Below are positions 8,471 to 16,134 of a stretch of DNA of 64,000 nt, in pieces. Position 1 is the stretch's first letter, and every line of letters begins with the position of its first letter. The DNA is taken from the NCBI RefSeq assembly GCF_027853245.1, contig NZ_JAPTZM010000003.1; one strand, written 5' to 3'. Below the pieces are notes generated by a model. It was not told the DNA's origin. It made no database searches and saw nothing but the letters and a program-made list of their open reading frames with translations. Both the position numbers and the translations under genes were made by a program. Source of the DNA: Atlantibacter subterraneus. GTDB lineage: Bacteria; Pseudomonadota; Gammaproteobacteria; Enterobacterales; Enterobacteriaceae.

Positions 8471-8590
8471 TCGTCCCCGCTACGAGTATTCACCCAACTT
8501 ATCGGTTAACGATATCATTCCCCATGATGCGCAGGCTCGCGTTTTATTGCGTTTGCCGTTACGCTGCGCTGCTAAACCAAGGAGAACAAG

Positions 8591-8839
8591 ATGTCGCAAC
8601 CCTTAACCCCTGAAGACGAACTGGTCTCGGATATCGTCGCCTGCCAGCTGGTCATCAAACAGATCCTCGACGTGATTGACGTAATCGCGCCTGTTGAAGT
8701 GCGTGAAAAAATGGCCAGCCAGCTCAAATCCATCAACGTTGGGGCCAATGCCGCCGCTGACCCGGTGACGGTGCGGGCGGTGCAAAAAGCCATCGCGCTG
8801 ATTGAACTGAAATTCACGCCGCAGAATGAAGCGCATTAA
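8591..8839 (+). CDS. yecJ: YecJ family protein (DUF2766)
   Basis: This 82-residue acidic, mainly helical cytosolic protein matches E. coli YecJ (83) in length and position next to azuC. No catalytic or binding motif is visible and its function is unknown. AAGGAGAACAAG just before the ATG gives a strong ribosome site. A hairpin terminator follows at 8857-8885. Confidence 0.8.
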   Translation: MSQPLTPEDELVSDIVACQLVIKQILDVIDVIAPVEVREKMASQLKSINVGANAAADPVTVRAVQKAIALIELKFTPQNEAH

Positions 8840-8856
8840 TCACCCGTAAAGTGACC

Positions 8857-8885
8857 AAAAGCTCGCACCTGAATGCGGGCTTTTT
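8857..8885 (+). terminator. terminator of yecJ
   Basis: AAAAGCTCGCA / TGCGGGCTTTTT forms a stem with one G-U pair and a 6-nt loop, followed by a T run. Confidence 0.75.
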
Positions 8886-9088
8886 ATTTTGTGGGGGAAG
8901 GAGATAACCGAACGGCAATTAGTTACAACATACTTAATGGTGCCTCATATTTCCCCGCTGCGGCTTCGAAGCTGTAGTCAGTCTGGCAGCGGCTAAATCG
9001 GCGCTGGAAAGCGGTCTGCGCTTCGCATATCCCGTTTTTTTGTACCAGGCTTAAAGGCCAAATTATTTGCCAGACCCTGTGGAGCACT

Positions 9089-11413
9089 ATGAAAGAGCAA
9101 AATCGTACTATCGGCATCGCGCCTTATGGAGGATCGGCAGGCGGATGGGGGGCGTTGAAGGCGGTTGCTGACGCTATTCGCGGCCAAATGTCGATGAAGC
9201 AGGACGTGATTGCCCTGTTCAAAGTTAACCAGCCGCAGGGTTTTGACTGCCCGGGCTGTGCCTGGCCCGATCCACAACATGCCTCATCGTTTGAATTTTG
9301 CGAAAACGGTGCCAAAGCCGTTTCCTGGGAAGCAACCAGCAAACGCACCACGCCGGAATTTTTTGCCGCGCACACGGTGAGCGAACTCTGGGAACGTAAC
9401 GCGCTTGAACTGGAAGGCGAGGGGCGTCTGACGCACCCGATGAAATACGACCCGGCAACCGATACATACCAGCCCATTGAGTGGCAAACCGCCTTTAAGG
9501 AAATAGGCGAGCATTTACGCAGCTACGACGATCCTGACAGCGTGGAGTTTTACACCTCGGGGCGCGCCTCCAATGAAGCGGCTTTCCTCTGGCAGCTGTT
9601 TGCCCGTGAATACGGCACCAATAACTTCCCGGACTGCTCGAATATGTGCCACGAACCGACCAGCGTCGGCCTGCCGGAATCCATCGGCGTGGGTAAAGGC
9701 ACCGTTGAGCTGGACGATTTCGATCACTGTGATCTGGTGCTGTGTATCGGCCACAACCCAGGCACTAACCATCCCCGTATGCTTGGCACGCTACGTGAAG
9801 TCTCCAAACGCGGCGCAACGATTGTCGCCATTAACCCGCTGCGTGAGCGCGGTCTTGAGCGCTTCACCTCGCCGCAAAGCCCTATTGAGATGCTTTCGCT
9901 CAGCTCGACTGAACTGGCCTCGACCTACTACAAAGTGCGGGTTGGCGGCGATGCGGCGATGCTGAAAGGCGTCATGAAAATATTGCTGTCGATGCATGAA
10001 GAGCGAGTGAATAACGGCCAGCCGGGCGTACTGGATGAAACCTTTATCCGCGAGCATACCGAGGGATTTGCGGCGCTGAAAGACGATCTGGATGCCACCG
10101 AGTGGGCGCATATCCTGGAAGTTTCCGGTATGGAGCGCGAGGAAATCCAGCACGTGGCGCGCCTTTACGCCAGCGCGCAACGCACCATCGTTTGTTACGG
10201 CATGGGGATCACCCAGCATCAGTATGGAACCCAGAACGTCCAACAGATCGCCAACCTGCTGCTGTTGCGCGGCAACATTGGCAAAAAAGGCGCGGGTATC
10301 TGTCCACTGCGCGGCCATTCCAACGTTCAGGGCGATCGCACAGTGGGGATCACGGAAATTCCGTCGCAGGCATTGCTCGACAGCATCGAGCGGGTGTTTG
10401 GCTTCAAGCCGCCGCAGAAACATGGCCACGGCGCGGTGGCGGCGATTCAGGCGATGCGCGACGGCAAGGCCAAAGCGCTGCTCTGCCTGGGAGGCAACCT
10501 GGCGGAAGCGATATCCGACCCGCAGGTGACCTTCCCGGCGATGCGCAAGCTCGATTTGGTAGTGCATATGGCCACCAAACTTAACCGTTCGCATCTGCTG
10601 CTGGGCAAGCACAACTATCTGCTGCCGGTGATTGGCCGCACGGAAATTGATCAACAGGCCTCTGGGGCGCAAAGCATCACGGTAGAGGATTCGATGTCAA
10701 TGGTGCATGCGTCGCGCGGATCCCTGCAACCCGCTTCGCCGCACCTGAAATCAGAACCGGCGCTGGTGGCGGGGATTGCCAAAGCAACACTGCCCAATAC
10801 GGTGGTCAACTGGGACCGGCTGGTCGGGGATTACAGTTTTATCCGCGAAAAGATCGAGGCGGTGTTTCCGGCCTTTGCCGACTATAACCAACGGGTGAAA
10901 AAGCCGGGCGGTTTTCGGCTGTATAACGCTGCGTCTGAGCGCGTCTGGAATACGCCGTCCGGTAAAGCGCAGTTCAGGGTCATGCAGGGGATTAATGAAG
11001 ATCCGCGCTCGCTGAAATGCCACGATCTGGTACTCACTACGCTGCGCAGCCACGATCAGTACAACACCACGCTGTATGGCTTGAACGATCGCTATCGCGG
11101 CGTAACGGGACGGCGTGACGTGCTGTTTATCAATCCGGATGAGGCGGAAAAACGCCAGCTGCGGGTGGGCGATCAGGTCAATATTGTGGCCCTCGATCCT
11201 GACGGCAACCCGACGTCACGAAGGATGGATAATCTCACTATTGTGGTGATTGATATGGCGCAGGGGTCGGTGGGTGCTTATTACCCGGAGGCTAACGTGC
11301 TGGTGCCGCTGGACAGCCATGATACGCGCAGCGGTGTCCCGGCGTACAAAAGCATTCCGATTGCGATGGAGCGCGTGGACGTCCCGGTGGAAACGTCGGG
11401 GGCGCGGCGTTGA
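9089..11413 (+). CDS. YdeP-like FdhF/molybdopterin oxidoreductase, alpha subunit type
   Basis: This 774-residue soluble molybdopterin oxidoreductase is related over its full length to E. coli YdeP (about 759). Recognisable blocks are AGGWGALK near the N-terminus, GFDCPGCAWPDP (about residues 50-61), NFPDCSNMCHEPTSVG, GHNPGTNHPRM and GICPLRGHSNVQGDRTVG. The N-terminus has no Tat or Sec signal, so it is cytosolic. YdeP is linked to acid resistance in E. coli, but its reaction is unknown. The FdhD/FdhF-like architecture suggests oxidation or reduction at a Mo centre without a dedicated small subunit, and none is encoded nearby. It lies where E. coli carries its flagellar region, so it may be a relocation or insertion. 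It ends in a strong terminator. Confidence 0.85.
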   Translation: MKEQNRTIGIAPYGGSAGGWGALKAVADAIRGQMSMKQDVIALFKVNQPQGFDCPGCAWPDPQHASSFEFCENGAKAVSWEATSKRTTPEFFAAHTVSELWERNALELEGEGRLTHPMKYDPATDTYQPIEWQTAFKEIGEHLRSYDDPDSVEFYTSGRASNEAAFLWQLFAREYGTNNFPDCSNMCHEPTSVGLPESIGVGKGTVELDDFDHCDLVLCIGHNPGTNHPRMLGTLREVSKRGATIVAINPLRERGLERFTSPQSPIEMLSLSSTELASTYYKVRVGGDAAMLKGVMKILLSMHEERVNNGQPGVLDETFIREHTEGFAALKDDLDATEWAHILEVSGMEREEIQHVARLYASAQRTIVCYGMGITQHQYGTQNVQQIANLLLLRGNIGKKGAGICPLRGHSNVQGDRTVGITEIPSQALLDSIERVFGFKPPQKHGHGAVAAIQAMRDGKAKALLCLGGNLAEAISDPQVTFPAMRKLDLVVHMATKLNRSHLLLGKHNYLLPVIGRTEIDQQASGAQSITVEDSMSMVHASRGSLQPASPHLKSEPALVAGIAKATLPNTVVNWDRLVGDYSFIREKIEAVFPAFADYNQRVKKPGGFRLYNAASERVWNTPSGKAQFRVMQGINEDPRSLKCHDLVLTTLRSHDQYNTTLYGLNDRYRGVTGRRDVLFINPDEAEKRQLRVGDQVNIVALDPDGNPTSRRMDNLTIVVIDMAQGSVGAYYPEANVLVPLDSHDTRSGVPAYKSIPIAMERVDVPVETSGARR

Positions 11414-11414
11414 A

Positions 11415-11475
11415 AAGAAAAAGGCCCGTACTCTGTACGGGCCTTTTTCAGGAATATGGCGGTGAGGGGGGGATT
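11415..11475. repeat. 61-bp direct repeat, copy 1 (terminator plus tRNA-Ser 3' end)
   Basis: This segment is repeated at 11594-11654 with a single C/T difference in the loop of the terminator. It contains the hairpin GGCCCGTAC / GTACGGGCC and the first 20 bp or so of the 3' end of tRNA-Ser (TGGCGGTGAGGGGGGGATT in plus-strand reading). It then diverges into unrelated sequence. This copy is therefore a truncated tRNA remnant that also serves as the terminator of the oxidoreductase gene. Confidence 0.95.
11418..11449 (+). terminator. terminator of the YdeP-like gene
   Basis: AAAAAGGCCCGTAC-TCT-GTACGGGCCTTTTT is a long, nearly symmetric intrinsic terminator 5 nt after the stop codon. It can act on both strands. 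A second copy at 11597-11628 lies just beyond the tRNA 3' end and would terminate the minus-strand tRNA transcript. Confidence 0.9.
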
Positions 11476-11593
11476 GACTCGCTTCGCTCGCCCTTCGGGC
11501 AGCCTGTTCGCTGCGTTCTCAGTCTGTCCCACTGGCTGCGCCAGTGGTCGAACCCCGGTCGGGGGTTCTCATCCCCCCAGGCACGGAGCGGAT

Positions 11594-11654
11594 AAGAAAA
11601 AGGCCCGTACTTTGTACGGGCCTTTTTCAGGAATATGGCGGTGAGGGGGGGATT
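11594..11654. repeat. 61-bp direct repeat, copy 2 (overlaps the intact tRNA-Ser)
   Basis: This is the second copy of the repeat at 11415-11475. It includes the 3' end of the intact serine tRNA and the terminator behind it. The 118 bp between the copies contains the self-complementary stretch GAACCCCGGTCGGGGGTTC, which resembles a rearranged T-arm. Confidence 0.95.
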
Positions 11655-11723
11655 CGAACCCCCGATACGTTGCCGTATACACACTTTCCAGGCGTGCTCC
11701 TTCAGCCACTCGGACACCTCACC
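11636..11723 (-). tRNA. tRNA-Ser, anticodon GGA
   Basis: The complement reads GGTGAGGTGTCCGAGTGG at its 5' end and closes with the T-arm GGGGGTTCGAATCCCCC and an encoded CCA tail. The anticodon GGA lies at 11687-11689 in CCTGGAAAG, and the long variable arm (GTATACGGCAACGTAT) is typical of serine tRNAs. The 88-nt sequence agrees with the E. coli Ser-GGA tRNA (serW/serX) as I know it. It reads UCC and UCU codons. Confidence 0.97.
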
Positions 11724-11883
11724 ATATTGTTTTTGCTGCCCCACTGCGTGGTGCAACGGGGCGCTACTATAGGGAGTCAGGCTAAAACGGTCAAGCGGAA
11801 TTTATCCTTTCGCGCGCGTTCGGTTAAGGGTTGAACATATTCACGCGTTGCGAATAAAAATTGCCCGCCAGCCGCAAACGCCC

Positions 11884-11913
11884 AATAAAAAAGCGCGTAC
11901 TCGACGCGCTTTC
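11884..11913 (-). terminator. terminator of argS
   Basis: AGCGCGT / ACGCGCT stem, 5-nt loop, followed on the minus strand by TTTTTTATTG, about 15 nt after the argS stop. Confidence 0.8.
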
Positions 11914-11925
11914 AGTCAGGCTGGA

Positions 11926-13656
11926 TTACATACGTTCGACGGTCTGAATACCCAGCGTTTCAAGGCCAATCTTCAGCGTTTTCGCCGTCAGCAGAGCCAG
12001 CTTCAGGCGGCTCTGACGTACGCCTTCGGTTTCAGCCGTGAGGATAGGGCAGTGCTCGTAGAAGCCAGAGAACAGACCCGCCACATCGTACAGATAGGCG
12101 CACATCACGTGCGGCGTACCCTCGCGAGCTACGGTGGTCAGCGTCTCTTCGAACTGCAACAGACGCGCCGCCAGCGCAGCTTCACGCTCTTCGGTGATAT
12201 TCACCGGCGCGGTCAGCATGCTCTCTTCAATGCCCGCTTTACGGAAAATCGACAGCACGCGGGTATAGGCATACTGCATGTAAGGCGCGGTATTGCCTTC
12301 AAACGCCAGCATATTGTCCCAGTCGAAAATGTAATCGGTGGTGCGGTTTTTCGACAGATCGGCATATTTCACTGCGCCAATCCCCACGGCGTTCGCCAGG
12401 CTTTCCAGCTCGTCGGCAGGCATGTCCGGGTTCTTCTCCGCCACCAGACGACGCGCGCGCTCCAGCGCTTCATCCAGCAGATCGGACAGCTTCACGGTGC
12501 CGCCAGCGCGGGTTTTAAACGGTTTGCCGTCTTTGCCCAGCATCATGCCGAACATATGGTGCTCCAGCGGCACCGAATCCGGCACGTAGCCCGCTTTGCG
12601 CACGATAGTCCACGCCTGCATCAGGTGCTGGTGCTGACGGGAATCGATGTAATACAGCACGCGGTCGGCATGCAGCGTTTCATAACGGTATTTGGCGCAG
12701 GCGATATCAGTAGTGGTGTACAGGAAGCCGCCATCCTTCTTCTGGATGATCACACCCATCGGCTCGCCTTCTTTATTCTTGTATTCGTCGAGGAACACCA
12801 CCGTCGCGCCTTCGCTCTCTACCGCCAGCCCTTTGGCTTTCAGATCGGCAACGATACCGGCCAGCATCGGGTTGTACAGGCTTTCACCCATCACATCGTC
12901 GCGGGTTAAGGTTACGTTCAGGCGTTCATAGGTGATCTGGTTCTGGGTCATGGTGATATCGACCAGCTTGCGCCACATCTCACGGCAGTACTCGTCGCCG
13001 CCCTGTAGCTTCACCACGTAGTTACGGGCGCGCTCTGCAAAGGCTTCGTCTTCGTCGTAGTGCTTTTTGGCTTCGCGGTAGAAGCCTTCCAGATCGGCCA
13101 GCGCCATTTCACCGGCGTTTTCGTTCTGCTGCTTCTCCAGATACGCAATCAGCATCCCGAACTGGGTGCCCCAGTCGCCCACGTGGTTGGCGCGGATCAC
13201 GTTATGGCCGAGGAATTCCAGCGTGCGCACCGCCGCATCGCCGATGATGGTGGAACGCAAATGGCCGACGTGCATCTCTTTGGCTACGTTCGGCGCGGAG
13301 TAGTCCACCACGATGGTTTGCGCCGCCGCTTTCGGCACGCCGATACGCTCGCTCAGCACCGCGCTGTCCACCAGGCTCGACAGATACGCCGGATCGAGGA
13401 AGATATTGATAAAACCCGGTCCCGCAATTTCAACTTTATTAGCAATCCCGGCGAGATCGAGATGGGTCAGCACTTGTTCCGCTAACTGTCGCGGCGGCAT
13501 GCCCAGTTTTTTAGCAACGGACATCACGCCATTAGCCTGATAGTCGCCGAACTGTGCTTTGGCCGACTGGCGAACCTGAGGTTCACAATCGGCAGGTGCG
13601 CCTGCGGCAATTAATGCCTGACTGACTTTATCGGAAAGAAGAGCCTGAATATTCAC
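11926..13656 (-). CDS. argS: arginyl-tRNA synthetase
   Basis: This class I aminoacyl-tRNA synthetase charges tRNA-Arg in the cytosol. It has 576 residues (E. coli 577). The N-terminal Add1 domain (MNIQALLSDKV onward) is followed by the HIGH-type motif HVGH in APNVAKEMHVGHLRSTIIGD. The degenerate KMSKS region is KPFKTRAGGTVKLSDLL, and the C-terminal anticodon-binding helical domain ends in QTVERM. The ATG is preceded by a weak purine stretch. yecM is divergent, as in E. coli. Confidence 0.97.
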   Translation of the reverse strand: MNIQALLSDKVSQALIAAGAPADCEPQVRQSAKAQFGDYQANGVMSVAKKLGMPPRQLAEQVLTHLDLAGIANKVEIAGPGFINIFLDPAYLSSLVDSAVLSERIGVPKAAAQTIVVDYSAPNVAKEMHVGHLRSTIIGDAAVRTLEFLGHNVIRANHVGDWGTQFGMLIAYLEKQQNENAGEMALADLEGFYREAKKHYDEDEAFAERARNYVVKLQGGDEYCREMWRKLVDITMTQNQITYERLNVTLTRDDVMGESLYNPMLAGIVADLKAKGLAVESEGATVVFLDEYKNKEGEPMGVIIQKKDGGFLYTTTDIACAKYRYETLHADRVLYYIDSRQHQHLMQAWTIVRKAGYVPDSVPLEHHMFGMMLGKDGKPFKTRAGGTVKLSDLLDEALERARRLVAEKNPDMPADELESLANAVGIGAVKYADLSKNRTTDYIFDWDNMLAFEGNTAPYMQYAYTRVLSIFRKAGIEESMLTAPVNITEEREAALAARLLQFEETLTTVAREGTPHVMCAYLYDVAGLFSGFYEHCPILTAETEGVRQSRLKLALLTAKTLKIGLETLGIQTVERM

Positions 13657-13849
13657 CGGAATACCTTACGTTAAACACGCGGCCCGCAGCGGAACCGCGT
13701 CATGTCTATGGAAAAATAAGGCGGAAGTATACTGCATTTGGATTGCAGCGTCAGCAATGGCGCGGTGCGGCTGAAAAGCCGGTTAAAACTTGGTGGAGCA
13801 GCCGCTTCAGGGTAGATTAACGGCGATGTAGCAAAAACCGGAAACCGAG

Positions 13850-14413
13850 ATGCAAGACTGGCAATCAATTGAAGAATTACAGGATATCGTGGCAGATTTG
13901 CCGCGTTTTACCGACGCATTAACCGGGCTGGCCGCGCGCTTGGGCCTCGACATCGCACCGCTGGATGCCGACCATATTTCCCTGCGCTGCCACCAGAACG
14001 CCACCGCCGAACGCTGGCGTAAAGGCTTTGAACAGTGCGGCGCGCTGCTGTCGGAAAATATCATTAACGGTCGGCCCATCTGCCTGTTTAAACTCGCCCA
14101 GCCGGTTAAGGTGGCGCACTGGGCGTTCAGCGTGGTCGAACTGCCCTGGCCGGGCGAGAAACGCTACCCACATGAAGGCTGGGAGCATATCGAAATCGTG
14201 CTGCCGGGCGAGCCGGAAACGCTTAACGCCCGCGCCGTAGCGCTGCTGAGCGACGAAGGGCTGTGCCAGAAAGGGATTGCGGTGAAAACCAGCGCTCCGA
14301 AAGGCGAACGCGAACGCCTGCCTAACCCAACCCTCGCCGTGACCGATGGCGCGGTGACCATCAAATTCCATCCCTGGTCGATTGAAACCATCGTGGCGAG
14401 CGAACGGGAATAA
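13850..14413 (+). CDS. yecM: VOC-family metalloprotein YecM
   Basis: This 187-residue cytosolic protein matches E. coli YecM (188), whose structure is a vicinal-oxygen-chelate fold related to glyoxalase/isomerase enzymes. Conserved metal-site candidates are His in DADHISLRCHQNA and in YPHEGWEHIEIVLPGEPE. The reaction is unknown. It is divergent from argS and lies upstream of cutC in the E. coli order. Confidence 0.9.
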   Translation: MQDWQSIEELQDIVADLPRFTDALTGLAARLGLDIAPLDADHISLRCHQNATAERWRKGFEQCGALLSENIINGRPICLFKLAQPVKVAHWAFSVVELPWPGEKRYPHEGWEHIEIVLPGEPETLNARAVALLSDEGLCQKGIAVKTSAPKGERERLPNPTLAVTDGAVTIKFHPWSIETIVASERE

Positions 14414-14582
14414 TTTACCGGGCGGCTTCTGCGCTATTTGATTTCTAACGCGGTGGCTGTGACGGCGGTCCGATTGTTGGTTGAAATTGAATGCCATGAT
14501 ACGTTGCCCTGATTTATCGGTTCCTTCAGACTGGCATTCGGCAAGGATGACACAACGTTTTTCACAGTTCTTAGGGGATTCA

Positions 14583-15323
14583 ATGGCTTTACTGGAAATT
14601 TGCTGTTACTCGCTGGCGTGCGCGGTAACGGCCCAATCCGCCGGAGCGGATCGTATCGAATTATGCAGCGCGCCGGCGGAAGGCGGGTTAACCCCCTCGG
14701 CGGGCACCTTAAAGGCGGTTCGCACCCAGGTTTCTATACCGGTACATCCTATCGTGCGTCCTCGCGGTGGCGACTTTTGTTACAGCGCCAGCGAGTTCGC
14801 CATCATGCTCGAGGATATCGCGCTAATCCGCGATCTGGGCTATTCCGGACTGGTGACGGGCATCCTCACCGAGGATGGTGAGGTGGATATGCCGAGAATG
14901 CGCCAAATTATGGCTGCGGCCCAGGGCATGGCGGTGACTTTCCACCGCGCGTTTGATATGTGCGCTAACCCGTTCAATGCGATGGATAAATTACGCGAGC
15001 TGGGCGTGGCGCGGGTGCTCACCTCGGGCCAGCAGGCCAGTGCCGAAAAAGGTATTTCAAAAATTGCGGAACTAATCGCACACTCTGATGCTCCAATCAT
15101 TATGGCCGGTGCTGGCGTTCGGCTTAGCAATCTGGACAAATTTATCGCGCAGGGCGTGAAAGAGCTTCATAGCTCGGCGGGCAAGCAAGTCCCGTCCGCC
15201 ATGCGCTACCGCAATCCGGAAGTGTCGATGTCTGCCGACGCAGATGCCGATGAATATTCCCGCTATTGCGTGGACGGTGAAGCCGTCGCTGCCATGAAAG
15301 CGGCACTGGCAACCGCCTCGTAA
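14583..15323 (+). CDS. cutC: CutC family protein
   Basis: This 246-residue TIM-barrel protein (E. coli CutC 248) was once described as a copper homeostasis protein. In E. coli the copper-sensitivity phenotype has been attributed to loss of the MicL sRNA encoded in the same gene, so the protein's own role is uncertain. Typical blocks are MALLEICCYSL, GADRIELCSAPAEGGLTPS, HPIVRPRGGDF, TFHRAFDM and VLTSGQ. The ATG at 14583 follows TTAGGGG and gives the family length, so the 34 extra in-frame codons upstream are not used. Confidence 0.9.
   Translation: MALLEICCYSLACAVTAQSAGADRIELCSAPAEGGLTPSAGTLKAVRTQVSIPVHPIVRPRGGDFCYSASEFAIMLEDIALIRDLGYSGLVTGILTEDGEVDMPRMRQIMAAAQGMAVTFHRAFDMCANPFNAMDKLRELGVARVLTSGQQASAEKGISKIAELIAHSDAPIIMAGAGVRLSNLDKFIAQGVKELHSSAGKQVPSAMRYRNPEVSMSADADADEYSRYCVDGEAVAAMKAALATAS
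15068..15096 (+). promoter_or_regulatory. sigma-E promoter of MicL inside cutC
   Basis: GGAACTA (15068-15074), a 17-nt spacer and TCCAA (15092-15096) fit the RpoE consensus (GGAACTT / TCAAA). The predicted start near 15104 gives a transcript of about 306 nt to the downstream terminator, very close to the 308 nt of E. coli MicL. Confidence 0.7.
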
Positions 15324-15409
15324 TGTGAACCGTTTTTTTACCGCGCATCATGTCGCCCAATATGATGTTTGCTCGTACCAGGCCCCGGCATTTTGCTGGG
15401 GCTTTTTTT
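15104..15409 (+). ncRNA. micL: MicL sRNA (primary transcript; processed MicL-S is the 3' part)
   Basis: In E. coli MicL is a sigma-E-dependent sRNA made from inside cutC and cut to an about 80-nt 3' fragment that blocks translation of the major outer-membrane lipoprotein Lpp. Here the promoter, the distance and the terminator (GCCCC-GGCATTTTGCT-GGGGC-TTTTTTT, ending at 15409) are all in place. MicL-S would cover about 15330-15409. Ends are predicted, not measured. Confidence 0.75.
15381..15409 (+). terminator. terminator of cutC and MicL
   Basis: A GGCCCC / GGGGC stem is followed by a run of seven T residues. Confidence 0.85.
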
Positions 15410-16134
15410 ATGCCGGTAAACGCAACGGCAAAAAAATACCGCCTCAGACGGTTGTTAAATAGAGTGTGAAATGAACGTGTTAATAACAAAGTAATGTTAA
15501 ACGTGCTGGGAGTATTATTTTTGGAAAAGTGAGGTTGCTGAGTTTTATTACGCTTCGCTTAAGCGTAATATATTTTATATCGGTAATGACTTTTACATAA
15601 AATCTTCCGCATCGTATGGCATAAACCGGCATTTGCGCTACGTCAATGTATTACTGAAAAGTAAATAAATAATTCAAATAAAATCCAATTATTAATGCCT
15701 CCAGACAGGCGCAGAGCGCGCTTAAGAGAAAAACGTGCGTAATCTCATGTTAATTAACATTATCCGTAACAAGTGAATTTATAATAAATATTTCTGGCGC
15801 GAAACATTTGTATGAGTCGCTATGCCGGAGGCATTTTTTGTTTCGCTTAAACCTGACGCGTAAAACGAAAAGTTATTCCATTAGCCATTTATTTTATTGT
15901 CTGAATTGGCGTTATGTTAAAGCATGAGCCAGAATTAAACACCGGGCGAAAATAGCGTCTAATAACTGTTCGCGCTCTGGCGATTATTTTCCTTCATTGT
16001 CATGACTATTAACGAGCCTTATCTCAAGGTACAGGATGGCTATGTCTTTTTTATAGCCCATGTCGACCCGATACCCTGAGATAACCCTCCCACGATTCCT
16101 TACCCAGGCAGCTTTTGGCTGTTAAGAGAGGGAG
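15410..16134. other. 725-bp AT-rich stretch without a gene, upstream of the fusion gene
   Basis: No convincing gene was seen on either strand, only very short frames without ribosome sites. Several symmetric elements stand out. TTACGCTT-CGCTT-AAGCGTAA lies at 15548-15568 (8-bp arms), the 14-bp palindrome ATGTTAATTAACAT at 15747-15760, and the small hairpin ATGCC-GGA-GGCAT with a T run at 15822-15839. A six-codon frame (MAMSFL) near 16036 has AAGG upstream and could be a leader peptide, but this is weak. The stretch is long enough for several promoters and operators of the downstream gene. Confidence 0.6.

Noticed and set aside
11476..11593. A possible second serine tRNA between the 61-bp repeats
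   Set aside because: Only the 3' end and a T-arm-like palindrome remain; no anticodon arm or D-arm can be folded, so it is treated as a remnant.
15645..15760. Very short frames such as a 15-codon Arg-rich peptide upstream of the fusion gene
   Set aside because: There is no ribosome site, and frames this short are expected by chance.
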